Of a stretch of 20,894 bases of DNA, positions 1 to 7,941 are shown piece after piece. The translations under genes and the position numbers were made by a program. Source of the DNA: Pseudomonadota bacterium (lineage in GTDB: Bacteria > Pseudomonadota > Gammaproteobacteria > Burkholderiales > Burkholderiaceae_D). Under the pieces are notes generated by a model. The model was given only the letters and a program-made list of their open reading frames with translations, was not told the origin of the DNA and made no database searches. The stretch is taken from NCBI GenBank assembly GCA_023416415.1, contig JAEZHR010000206.1:1-20894 (forward strand), given 5' to 3'. Position 1 is the first letter of the stretch, and each line of letters begins with the position of its first letter.

Positions 1-1481
1 ACGTAGCCGAGCGCACCGATCTTGGACACGGCTTCCGTGCTGATCTTCAGCAGCGCCGACTTTTCCTTCACTTCGGCCCAGCTCATGCCTTGCGTCAGAT
101 AGGGATCGATCTGCATGAAGAAGTGACCGAGTTCGTGCAGCGCGATGCGTTCGCGTTCCTTGTGCTTCTCGGCAGTCGTCGCACGATCGGTCAGGCCGAT
201 GGCAGCGCGTTCGAAGGCACGAAACAGCACGTCGGTGTTGATGACGGTCTTTTCCTGGATCGCGATCATCGATGCACGGTCGACCACGGTCTCGATCAGG
301 GCTGGGGAAAGGTTGGCGGTGATCTCGGCCACGTAGTCGAGGTTCAGATCGGTCCAGTCGACGCATTCGGCATCCTTGCGCATGAGGAACACGCGCACGA
401 GCTCGCGGCGCTCTGCGCGGTTCGGCAGGCGGAAGTTGATCTTCACCGAGAAGCGACGCAGCATCGCTTCGTCCATCGCCATGCTGGCGTCATCGAAGTT
501 GGAGGCGACGATCCAGATCACGCCAGAGCCTTCGTCACTCTTGATGCCGTCGAGCAGGCCGAGCAGGGTGTTGGCAGTGTCGTCGTCCCACTTCTTGTCG
601 CCGCGGCCACGCGGCATGAACAGACTTTGCGCTTCGTCGAGGAAGATGATGCAGCGTTCCTGCGCGCATGCCTTCTTGTACAGCGCGTTCAGGGCCTTGG
701 CGCCGCCGCCGACGAAGCCGGATTCCAGCCCCGACCCGGAAGCCTGGATGAGCGGAATGTCCAGCTTCTTGGCCAGATAGCCGGCGAGCTTGGTCTTGCC
801 GGTGCCGGCCGGGCCGGTCAGCATCACGTTGAAGGGCTTGTCGATGTTGTGCGAACGATAGACGTCGCGGTTGCGGATCATTTCTTCGAGGTGGGCGACT
901 TCGCGCTTGATGTCGTCCATGCCAATCAGGTCATCCATGCTGCCCTTGAGGTTTTCGGGCTTGATGACGGAAGCCGAAGCGCCCATGCCGGGCATGCCTT
1001 TCCTCAGCATGTAGATCATCACGCCGATCAGCAGCAGGCCGACCAGGTTGCGTGCGATGAACATGCCGATCTCGGACGCGGTCTGGCCGCTTGCGGAGTC
1101 GTCCTTCAGCGCATCTTCATGCTGCGCGAGGAATTCCTCGGAGGCGATTGCATAGGGAATGCCGTTCTTGAGCAGCACTTCGCGCTCGAGGTTCTGGTGC
1201 GAGTTGGCCGGCACCTTGACCACGTGCATCTGCGGCGCATCCTTGTACTTGTAGACGTAGCGCGGGTAGTCGGAGAGCGGATTGGCAAGCAGCAGGTACT
1301 CGAGGCGGTCCTTTTCGCCCGCCAGTCGGGTGATTTCGGTGATGTCCTGCGACTGCACGATGCTGCTTTCGGCCGGCAGTTCGAACGGCCGGACGGCGAA
1401 GCCGATCGCGATCGCCGCCGCGAGCAAACCAATTCCGACGCGGACGTAAAGGTTTTCGATGACTTTGGAAAATGTTGGCAT
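1..1481 (-). CDS. FtsH-like membrane AAA+ zinc metalloprotease (partial, C-terminus outside window)
   Basis: The start ATG at 1481-1479 has an AGGA ribosome site just upstream; 493 residues are visible before the window edge. The layout is that of FtsH: a membrane segment at about residues 12-30, a soluble (periplasmic) stretch of about 105 residues, a second membrane segment at about 138-159, then an AAA+ module. That module has Walker A GPAGTGKT (223-230), pore motif FVGGG (256-260), Walker B IIFLDEAQ (278-285), sensor Asn 328 and an Arg pair at 342-343. HELGH (449-453) matches the HExxH zinc site. It differs from housekeeping FtsH in a shortened second region of homology (DEAMLRRF where FtsH has a DPALLRPGRFD type) and in an HELGH rather than HEAGH site. 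The usual neighbours rlmE and folP are absent, so I infer a paralogue doing membrane-protein quality control on a narrower set of substrates. The third zinc ligand lies outside the window. Confidence 0.88.
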   Translation of the reverse strand, partial: MPTFSKVIENLYVRVGIGLLAAAIAIGFAVRPFELPAESSIVQSQDITEITRLAGEKDRLEYLLLANPLSDYPRYVYKYKDAPQMHVVKVPANSHQNLEREVLLKNGIPYAIASEEFLAQHEDALKDDSASGQTASEIGMFIARNLVGLLLIGVMIYMLRKGMPGMGASASVIKPENLKGSMDDLIGMDDIKREVAHLEEMIRNRDVYRSHNIDKPFNVMLTGPAGTGKTKLAGYLAKKLDIPLIQASGSGLESGFVGGGAKALNALYKKACAQERCIIFLDEAQSLFMPRGRGDKKWDDDTANTLLGLLDGIKSDEGSGVIWIVASNFDDASMAMDEAMLRRFSVKINFRLPNRAERRELVRVFLMRKDAECVDWTDLNLDYVAEITANLSPALIETVVDRASMIAIQEKTVINTDVLFRAFERAAIGLTDRATTAEKHKERERIALHELGHFFMQIDPYLTQGMSWAEVKEKSALLKISTEAVSKIGALGY

Positions 1482-1656
1482 GTAGTTCCTGTTCAGGATC
1501 TTGCCTCGATGGAGGCCAGGCGCCGCAACAGTGCTCGATCAGAGGCTTGATGTATTTGCCATGCGCAATGTTTCGACGAAGCACAAATACGACCGACGAG
1601 AGCGGGATTGGTTGCGTGGAATACGAAAAAATGCGGCGTATGCGGGCAGGCGGGCG

Positions 1657-1689
1657 CGCCCCTGCTTGCCTTCAATTCAAGCAGGGGCG
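1657..1689. repeat. Perfect 12-bp hairpin between cysK and the FtsH-like gene
   Basis: CGCCCCTGCTTG (1657-1668) and its exact reverse complement (1678-1689) flank a 9-nt loop. A second, weaker stem lies at 1713-1719 with 1731-1737 (CAGGGGC/GCCCCTG). Both sit downstream of the cysK stop codon and upstream of the FtsH-like gene. Neither is followed directly by a T run on either strand, so a classical intrinsic terminator is not shown. Possible roles are a Rho-pausing or mRNA-stabilising stem, or an attenuator. Confidence 0.55.
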
Positions 1690-1767
1690 AAGAGGGGGGC
1701 GGCGGGAGCGGTCAGGGGCAGGACGGGGCCGCCCCTGTGAACGAAGTGACGGTGATGATCGGGGCGA

Positions 1768-2700
1768 TCAGTCAGCCAGATTGGCAAACAGCGGCGTGCT
1801 CAGGTAGCGTTCGCCGAAGGAGGGCACGATGACAACGATCATCTTGCCGACATTTTCGGGCCGTTTTGCCACCTGCACCGCCGCCCAGATCGCCGCGCCC
1901 GAGGAAATCCCGACCAGAAGGCCTTCCTCCCTGGCCGTGCGGCGCGCCATCTCGAAGGCGTCGTCGTTCTTCACGCGAACGACTTCGTCATAGACCTTGG
2001 TATTGAGCACGTCCGGCACGAAACCGGCACCGATGCCCTGGATCGGATGCGGACCCTTCTGGCCGCCGGAGAGTACCGGGGATGCATCCGGTTCCACCGC
2101 GACGCACTTGAATTCCGGCTTGCGTTCCTTGATCACTTCACCGACGCCGGTGATCGTGCCGCCGGTGCCGATGCCGGCGACCAGGATGTCGACCTTGCCA
2201 TCGGTGTCGCGCCAGATTTCCTCTGCCGTGGTCTTGCGGTGCACTTCCGGGTTGGCCGCGTTCTTGAACTGCTGGGGCATGAAATAGCGCGGATCGGAGG
2301 CAACCATCTCCTCGGCCTTGCGAATCGCGCCGCCCATGCCGTCCGGGCCGGGCGTGAGAATCAGTTCGGCGCCATAGGCGCGCAGCAGCACGCGACGTTC
2401 CTTGCTCATCGTCTCCGGCATGGTCAGCACGCAGCGGTAGCCGCGCGCGGCGCACACCATGGCCAACGCGATGCCGGTGTTGCCGCTGGTCGGCTCGACG
2501 ATGATGGTGTCTGGCTTGATCATGCCGGCCTGTTCGGCAGCGTCAATCATGGCGACGCCGATGCGGTCCTTCACGCTGTGGGCCGGGTTGAAGAATTCAA
2601 GCTTGACAAGGACTTCGGCGCCGGCGCCATCGGTCACACGGCGCAGCCGCACCAGAGGAGTGTTGCCAATCAGTTCGGTGACGTCGTTTGCAATGTTCAT
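1768..2700 (-). CDS. cysK: Cysteine synthase A (O-acetylserine sulfhydrylase)
   Basis: Makes L-cysteine from O-acetylserine and sulfide with PLP in the cytoplasm. From the ATG at 2700 the protein is 310 residues, the usual CysK length; an AGAGG site lies just upstream, and an in-frame ATG 13 codons earlier would add residues not seen in the family. Visible motifs are the N-terminal ELIGNTPLVRL, the PLP lysine in NPAHSVKDRIG (K44), the substrate loop TSGNTG (71-76), a glycine-rich phosphate-binding GIGTGGTITG, GISSGAA, and the CysK-type C-terminus GERYLST. The last favours CysK over CysM. It stands alone, divergent from the putative effector gene and upstream of the FtsH-like gene on the same strand, from which it is separated by 286 bp with hairpins. 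Confidence 0.95.
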   Translation of the reverse strand: MNIANDVTELIGNTPLVRLRRVTDGAGAEVLVKLEFFNPAHSVKDRIGVAMIDAAEQAGMIKPDTIIVEPTSGNTGIALAMVCAARGYRCVLTMPETMSKERRVLLRAYGAELILTPGPDGMGGAIRKAEEMVASDPRYFMPQQFKNAANPEVHRKTTAEEIWRDTDGKVDILVAGIGTGGTITGVGEVIKERKPEFKCVAVEPDASPVLSGGQKGPHPIQGIGAGFVPDVLNTKVYDEVVRVKNDDAFEMARRTAREEGLLVGISSGAAIWAAVQVAKRPENVGKMIVVIVPSFGERYLSTPLFANLAD

Positions 2701-3089
2701 GCTGGGCCTCTTCTGCTGGAGTGGTTGGTGAAGGCGCAATGTTAGCTCTTATGCATGCGATTCGCACCATGGGATGCGGTACGAAGATGCTCGCTCATGA
2801 GGTCGGATGGAAGCGATGACTTGGAGCAAGGTAACAAGTGGCGGGCTTGCTGCGAAAGGCTTCTGCGCCATGACGATGCAAGCCTGCGGTCAAGCTACAC
2901 TGTGTATCTGAACGCGCGTACGCTGCCTCGCATCGGGTGAGCCCGGCTTGCAGGCACGGGCTGCAGCAGTAGCAGAAGAGACAGGCTAGTGCAGCGGCAT
3001 CGGCGTACAAAGCGCAACCACGTACATGTTGACGATGAAATCCACGTCTGCGGTGACGTCGGTCAGCACCTGCGATTGGGATCAGATGG
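2701..3089. other. Divergent intergenic region between cysK and the putative effector
   Basis: No convincing gene is seen here. Short open frames on both strands lack ribosome sites and recognisable motifs. The cysK promoter must lie in the left part but has no strong consensus. A small 6-bp inverted repeat AGCCCG/CGGGCT (about 2940-2962) and a lone TACACT that could be a -10 element near 2897 are the only signals noted. A minus-strand frame of about 30 codons ending in TAG near 2989 has protein-like composition and could be the remnant of a decayed gene, but I could not identify it. Confidence 0.4.
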
Positions 3090-3118
3090 GGAACTGAAAG
3101 CGGATGTGCAACCACCCA
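3090..3118 (+). promoter_or_regulatory. Probable hrp box (HrpL extracytoplasmic sigma factor promoter)
   Basis: The sequence is GGAACT, then 16 bases, then CCACCCA. The group I hrp box recognised by HrpL is GGAACC-N15/16-CCACNNA, so only the sixth base differs and the spacing is exact. It ends 28 bp before the ATG of the 1242-aa protein on the same strand, giving a leader of about 20 nt. With the ten most conserved bases fixed, one chance match per about a million positions per strand is expected at even base composition. Its place directly ahead of a protein with a type III signal-like N-terminus is therefore strong support. Confidence 0.78.
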
Positions 3119-3146
3119 CCGCCATCTCCAATTTTCGACATTTCCC

Positions 3147-6100
3147 ATGGCTTCTCCTTCCTCCAGTTGCTGCTTTTCGATTTCCGCTTTCTTCAGCCGA
3201 TCCAATCAGGATTCCGGCGGTGGAGCACTTGAAACGCCGGGAACACCACCACCTGCAGCGACTCAAGGATCCGGACACAGCGGTCCGCCGGAAACCCCGG
3301 CCAACTCAGGGACCGAACAGAATGAGCGGCCGGAAACTCCGCCTATTTACGCGACAGGAGGCCGCAGGCCGCTATCGCTGGGCGCATCTCCGCGAACAAC
3401 TTCGCCAACTGGCCGTGTGCCTGCTCAGCGGACGACGAGCTTAACCGGCCAAACCGAAGTCGCCGACCATCAATGGAAGCTGAATGACGCTGATCGAAAT
3501 GTTGCGATGACTCTGACTTCGTGCATTGATCGTGCAATTGCTGACAGCCGCAATAGCTATCCTCCCACGGCACCGGTTTTGCCCGAACTGAAGGATGTGC
3601 GGATCGAAATCAAAGCCGCGATTTTCGAAAAATACATCACGCGGAATCGCCATATGCCCGACATACTGGCGCTGTTCCGGAAAATGGAGGTAGGTGATAC
3701 TCCGGCCGAATCCGCGCTCCGGCAGCGCGTGCTGAAGCTATGTCTGGAATACGTAGCCGTAGGCGACATTGCAAAGAAATTCACTCACTTCAACCCGTCC
3801 CCGTCCGATGCCGCGGTGGTTGCCGCGATCGGGGAGAAAGTCGCGAAGGCCGGAGACGATTCCTTCATCCACTTCTATCGTCTGGCGGCAGCGAACACCG
3901 GCTCTTCCGCTGATGCGAACAAGCCTGCCGCGTCCTTCAAACTTTCGCGGGACACCATGCTCGATCTGGTGAAGTTATGGCTTCTAAGCTCCCCCACGCA
4001 ATCTGTCCCTGCAGGCGGAAGCCACCTGGGTGGTCAGGCAGGAAATTTCCAGATAATTGAGAGGAGTTTCGGATCAGAAAGCCTGTTTGAAGTTGCGGGG
4101 TCGAAGATTCCGGAGTTCATGCGCGAACTACACCAAGAACTTGATCCGGTGCAGAAATCGTCAACCACATCGACATGGCTTGCCTACTCTGCCGCCCACT
4201 TGCTGGGAATGGAAATCCCGGTGCATCAATCTGCGGAACTTGCTGAAACCTACCGTTCGCTTTTGTTGAGCAATGACAGCAAGTTGATGTATGCCGGAAG
4301 CCAGATCATCGGAAAAGCGATGCAGAACGATGGCGACGCAAAGGAGTTGATGAATACGCTACAACGCTTCAATGACAAGACGGTGGGTGTCCTGTTTTAC
4401 GCAGCCAATGCAGGAAACCCGTCGCTCACGGCCCAAGTTTCGAAAACGTTGAACGACGCCGGGGCAGGTGAAAGAGAGGTTCTCAAGCGCACAATCAGCC
4501 GCTTCTCAAGTTTCGCCGGAAGCGATCTGATCTATGCGAAAACAAAGCATCGCCTTCTAGTTTTGCTCGGTGAGTCATTGTCGAAAACTGAAAGCCCGCT
4601 CCATTTCTGTATAGAGACGATGGATATGCTCGGCAGTTTCGGTGAAATCATCAATCATCAATCCTCTCCGGGAATCGGCTCGGCATACAACGAGTGGCTA
4701 TCGAAATGTGATGACCTCGCAAGTCTCAAGACCGCGTTGAATCCCGACCGAAAATTTCTCATGGGATTGCTGGAAATGCAAATTGTTGCAGCCAATCGAA
4801 CGGCAGGAGATCTTCTGACCGAACTGCGGTCTCCGAATCCGATGAAATATTCAGTTATTCGGAACTTCGTGCCTATCTCCAACTCTGACGTGATTGGCTT
4901 GCTTCGAAAGGCGATAAGGGTATGGGTGGCCGAAAATGACAGAAATGATCTCCAGGACAAACAAGTGTTTGTGGAAGATTTGTTCAAATGTGACGCTGGG
5001 CGGAATTCGATATTTCAAGTACGTGAGGTGTTAAATAATCTTCCGCAGCTCTATTCTATTTATCGTGAGGCAGATGAGGCGGATTCCTCGCCATTGCTTC
5101 ATTGGGCTATTTTCACCGGAATTCTGATGTTGGATGCTGCGCAAGAGACACGGGAATCGGAGTTTTTCAAGGATATGCTCAGTCGGTATGGTGAATATGG
5201 TGATGGAAATGCACTAATCCCCGCGACGATTTGCCTCTATCTGAGCATTCGCGATCAGGAGGTGGCCGAGAAATTTGAATCGTTCGCAAAGCAGTTCAAG
5301 GCAAAAAGGGCGCAGGTATTTTCTGCGCCCCTGTTCGTGCTTTCTGATTTCGGGAAGTCGCCTGACGGTATCGCATCGCTGACCAAGTTGATCGGAGGGA
5401 ATCGGATCCGGGACTTTAGAAAGGCGGAACCTCTCCTGTCATTCATTTCCGAACTCGCTCTGGTAAAAACGATCGATTCGAATACGAAGTGCAGAATTGC
5501 AAACGCAGTCATCCAAGGGATAGACCAAGCAAAATTCCCGATTGGAATTACGAGAGAAATGAATGATGTGATCTCTCTTGCAAAACTTGTGAATGGAGGA
5601 TCCGATAAGACCGGAAATGTTCAAGCGGCTCTCAATGCGATTCATTCTGGAAAGGATGCAATATCTGCTGAAAGACTGCTTTTCTCTGCCTTGTATTCCG
5701 TTCCGGAAGCGGAGATAGAGGAGTTTGCAGAAAACTACGAACGGTACTTTGAGACTGCACGGGATCCAATGGCACTGCAATGGTATGCTACGTCGATTAC
5801 TACAGATGTGCTGGACGCCGAGCTGCGTGATGCTGCGAGGGGTGAGGTTGCAGTTCTGGCAAAATGTCTGGTTGCTGACAAGGGTGGAGAGCTGAACAAC
5901 AAAGTTCGCAACGATACTGAAAAAAATGAGCACATTGCCTTCATTTCCAGTAAGAAACCTGAGGCATGGAAGTTATGGCAGGAGGAAATGAATTGGGACA
6001 AGAAAGTTCAGTACACGGAGAAGGATTTGGAGTCCAGGGTTGACCCGATCGAATTCTTGAGGGATCGATTTATCGAACAAGGGCATCTTGAGCCGGACAA

Positions 6101-6875
6101 ATTGGTTTTCCTTGAATCTGTTCTGTACGATGAAACGGATCCGGAAAACGCTTTGAGCGCTTTGAATGAAATGCATGGTGGGGAAATTGACTCCAAACAA
6201 TTTGAGAAAGATTTATTAGAAATTCTGGCGCGAGATGATTCAAAAAAGAATATCGCAGCGGCGCTTAAGTCCTTGCGCGATATTCCTCGAGGTATGGGGT
6301 TGGAAGATGATTTGAATGATCTTGTCAAAAAGCTTGAAGCACCGGGATTTTATATTGAAAAAATTAACAAGCTTCAAGCTTCTATTTCGTCGAAGTTGGA
6401 AGATCTTTTCATGACCGGAACGGAAGTCGGTGGCAGTTGCCAGAGCGTATATGCGGGCCAGGATTACAAAATAGGTCTGCCGGGATATGCACTGGATGGA
6501 AAGCACCTGAGCGCTCAGATTACCAACGAGACCGGCAGGATCATGTGGCGGCGTATGCTGAGGTTCCTCTGGAGCGAACAGGAAAACAAGCCGATCGTAT
6601 ATGTTGAGAGAGAATACGAAAATCCGGGCGTGCCGGAGAAACTCAAGCATATCTGCCTTCAGCTCGTGGTAATGAAGGCGGGAAAAATGGGCGCTTTGCT
6701 TGCAACCGACGATGAAAGCCTCATGGACGAAGATGGCGAGGATATGGGGCCTCTCCATGCATACAGAAGTCCTCGTGCGCATGAATATGTCGATGCATTG
6801 GGTGACTTAAAGATGAATGGCGAGTACACGATCAGCGGTGCAATGCCGATGAAACGCCAGTGGGCCGAAATTTGA
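3147..6875 (+). CDS. Putative large type III secretion effector, 1242 aa, unknown family
   Basis: I do not recognise the family. The N-terminus fits the export rules of Pseudomonas syringae-type effectors: 11 serines in the first 50 residues, Pro at position 4, and no Asp or Glu before residue 22. Residues about 23-105 are a Pro/Thr/Ser/Gly-rich disordered linker with PPETP, RPETPP and TTSPTG elements. Residues about 105-1085 appear mainly helical, without membrane segments or signal peptide, perhaps a helical-repeat scaffold. A distinct C-terminal region begins near 1090 (GGSCQSVYAG) with predicted beta strands and an acidic loop MDEDGED. An hrp box lies 28 bp upstream; the ribosome site is weak. 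Base use changes within the gene: 41 of 60 bases are G/C at 3361-3420, 27 of 60 at 3481-3540 and 21 of 60 at 6181-6240, against 39 of 60 in the next gene. This suggests transfer and possibly an N-terminal fusion. No chaperone gene is adjacent. The frame is intact; the effector role is inferred. Confidence 0.7.
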   Translation: MASPSSSCCFSISAFFSRSNQDSGGGALETPGTPPPAATQGSGHSGPPETPANSGTEQNERPETPPIYATGGRRPLSLGASPRTTSPTGRVPAQRTTSLTGQTEVADHQWKLNDADRNVAMTLTSCIDRAIADSRNSYPPTAPVLPELKDVRIEIKAAIFEKYITRNRHMPDILALFRKMEVGDTPAESALRQRVLKLCLEYVAVGDIAKKFTHFNPSPSDAAVVAAIGEKVAKAGDDSFIHFYRLAAANTGSSADANKPAASFKLSRDTMLDLVKLWLLSSPTQSVPAGGSHLGGQAGNFQIIERSFGSESLFEVAGSKIPEFMRELHQELDPVQKSSTTSTWLAYSAAHLLGMEIPVHQSAELAETYRSLLLSNDSKLMYAGSQIIGKAMQNDGDAKELMNTLQRFNDKTVGVLFYAANAGNPSLTAQVSKTLNDAGAGEREVLKRTISRFSSFAGSDLIYAKTKHRLLVLLGESLSKTESPLHFCIETMDMLGSFGEIINHQSSPGIGSAYNEWLSKCDDLASLKTALNPDRKFLMGLLEMQIVAANRTAGDLLTELRSPNPMKYSVIRNFVPISNSDVIGLLRKAIRVWVAENDRNDLQDKQVFVEDLFKCDAGRNSIFQVREVLNNLPQLYSIYREADEADSSPLLHWAIFTGILMLDAAQETRESEFFKDMLSRYGEYGDGNALIPATICLYLSIRDQEVAEKFESFAKQFKAKRAQVFSAPLFVLSDFGKSPDGIASLTKLIGGNRIRDFRKAEPLLSFISELALVKTIDSNTKCRIANAVIQGIDQAKFPIGITREMNDVISLAKLVNGGSDKTGNVQAALNAIHSGKDAISAERLLFSALYSVPEAEIEEFAENYERYFETARDPMALQWYATSITTDVLDAELRDAARGEVAVLAKCLVADKGGELNNKVRNDTEKNEHIAFISSKKPEAWKLWQEEMNWDKKVQYTEKDLESRVDPIEFLRDRFIEQGHLEPDKLVFLESVLYDETDPENALSALNEMHGGEIDSKQFEKDLLEILARDDSKKNIAAALKSLRDIPRGMGLEDDLNDLVKKLEAPGFYIEKINKLQASISSKLEDLFMTGTEVGGSCQSVYAGQDYKIGLPGYALDGKHLSAQITNETGRIMWRRMLRFLWSEQENKPIVYVEREYENPGVPEKLKHICLQLVVMKAGKMGALLATDDESLMDEDGEDMGPLHAYRSPRAHEYVDALGDLKMNGEYTISGAMPMKRQWAEI

Positions 6876-7101
6876 CCAGCGTGCCTATGCATTTCGCGAG
6901 CCTCGAGGCGAGGAGGCAGGAATTTGGGCAGCCCGTTCGTCTGGGGTGATGTTTCGCTGCGGCGTGGCGATGCTCATTGTTGCGCGTTCTTGCTTTTCCT
7001 GCCGTGTTTGCATGTGGTTTGTGCATGCGTGACATGCTGCTTTTCCGTTTGTCCGCTTCCACGGCGGCGCTCTATGCTGCATGCGCTAACCGGAGGAAAA
7101 C

Positions 7102-7941
7102 ATGGACATGCATACCGCCAATGGCGCGTCGGTGATGGCCGGACTCGGCTATCTCGCCCTCAGCACTTCGCGCCCCTACAACTACATGTACGAACCCCCG
7201 CCGGGCGTGATGCGGGACAACTGCACGTTCGAGCTGCATTCGGTGCCCATTCGCGATGCGCGCGGCCTTGCTTCCGGGCTCGGGCTGGAGACCAGCGGTT
7301 TCGAACTGCTGTGGCAACGCAGCCGAATGCGCGATTTCTACGATGATGCCGAAGTGCGCGCCGTGTACTGCCGCGAGATCGAGGCGCTTGCGCTGGCATT
7401 GACTGGCGGTCTGCGCGCGGTGGTGTTCGATCACCAGCGCCGCATGCGCGAACCGGATGGGGCTCCGCTCGGATTCGGGCGACCGGGCGACGGCAAGAAG
7501 CCGGCCGCGCTGGGCAGGGTACACAACGACTACACGGAAATGTCCGGGCCACGCCGCATGCGTGCGGTGTTGCCGGGTGCTCCTGACGATCGGCCTTACC
7601 TGATCCTGAACTTCTGGCGTCCGATCCAGGTGCCCGCTGTAGACACGCCGTTGGCGGTGTGCGACGCCCGAAGTTTTTCACCTCAGGACTGGGTGGCCAC
7701 CGAAATCATCTACCCGGAGCGAACCGGCGAAATCTATCTCGCTCATCATTCCGACGCACACGCCTGGTACTACTACCCGCACATGACGCCGGAGGAGGTG
7801 CTGGTGTTCAAGTCTTTCGATTCTCGCCTTGACAGTCCGGCGCGCATGACCCCGCACTGCGCGTTCGACGATCCCGGCGCCCCGCCGGACGCCCCGCTGC
7901 GTCGCAGCATCGAAGCACGCTGTCTTGTCATTCTTGAGTGA
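7102..7941 (+). CDS. CmcJ/NvfI-family oxidoreductase (putative iron/2-oxoglutarate-type)
   Basis: A 279-residue cytoplasmic protein with a strong GGAGG site 5 nt before the ATG. It shows the conserved pattern of the CmcJ/NvfI family, which includes the cephamycin CmcJ protein and fungal secondary-metabolite enzymes: RVHNDYT (140-145) with an H-x-D pair at H141/D143, NFWRPI (170-175), a PLAVCDARSFSPQDW segment, HAWYYYPHMTPEEVLVFKSFDS-like core (220-241), H252 in TPHCAF, and a C-terminal RRSIEARCLV. H141, D143 and H252 are plausible iron ligands, by analogy. The substrate cannot be told. Its stop overlaps a GTG start of the next gene (GTGA), so the two are probably co-translated. The family is best known from fungi and actinobacteria, so its history may include transfer, though its base composition matches the chromosome. 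Confidence 0.82.
   Translation: MDMHTANGASVMAGLGYLALSTSRPYNYMYEPPPGVMRDNCTFELHSVPIRDARGLASGLGLETSGFELLWQRSRMRDFYDDAEVRAVYCREIEALALALTGGLRAVVFDHQRRMREPDGAPLGFGRPGDGKKPAALGRVHNDYTEMSGPRRMRAVLPGAPDDRPYLILNFWRPIQVPAVDTPLAVCDARSFSPQDWVATEIIYPERTGEIYLAHHSDAHAWYYYPHMTPEEVLVFKSFDSRLDSPARMTPHCAFDDPGAPPDAPLRRSIEARCLVILE

Noticed and set aside
90..1550. A 486-codon open frame on the plus strand opposite the FtsH-like gene
   Set aside because: The minus strand carries clear FtsH motifs in the same place; the plus frame is a GC-rich antisense shadow without recognisable domains.
3131..3160. Possible plant-inducible promoter (TTCG-N16-TTCG) at the effector start
   Set aside because: Only one TTCG is present; the second half reads TTCC at the needed spacing and lies inside the gene. 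The hrp box is a far better match.
2795..3205. A 136-codon minus-strand frame across the divergent gap
   Set aside because: No ribosome site, composition unlike a protein, and it would cover the hrp box and effector start.
6899..6912. Short palindrome GCCTCGAGGC after the effector gene
   Set aside because: No loop and no T run, so not a terminator, and too short to be called a site.
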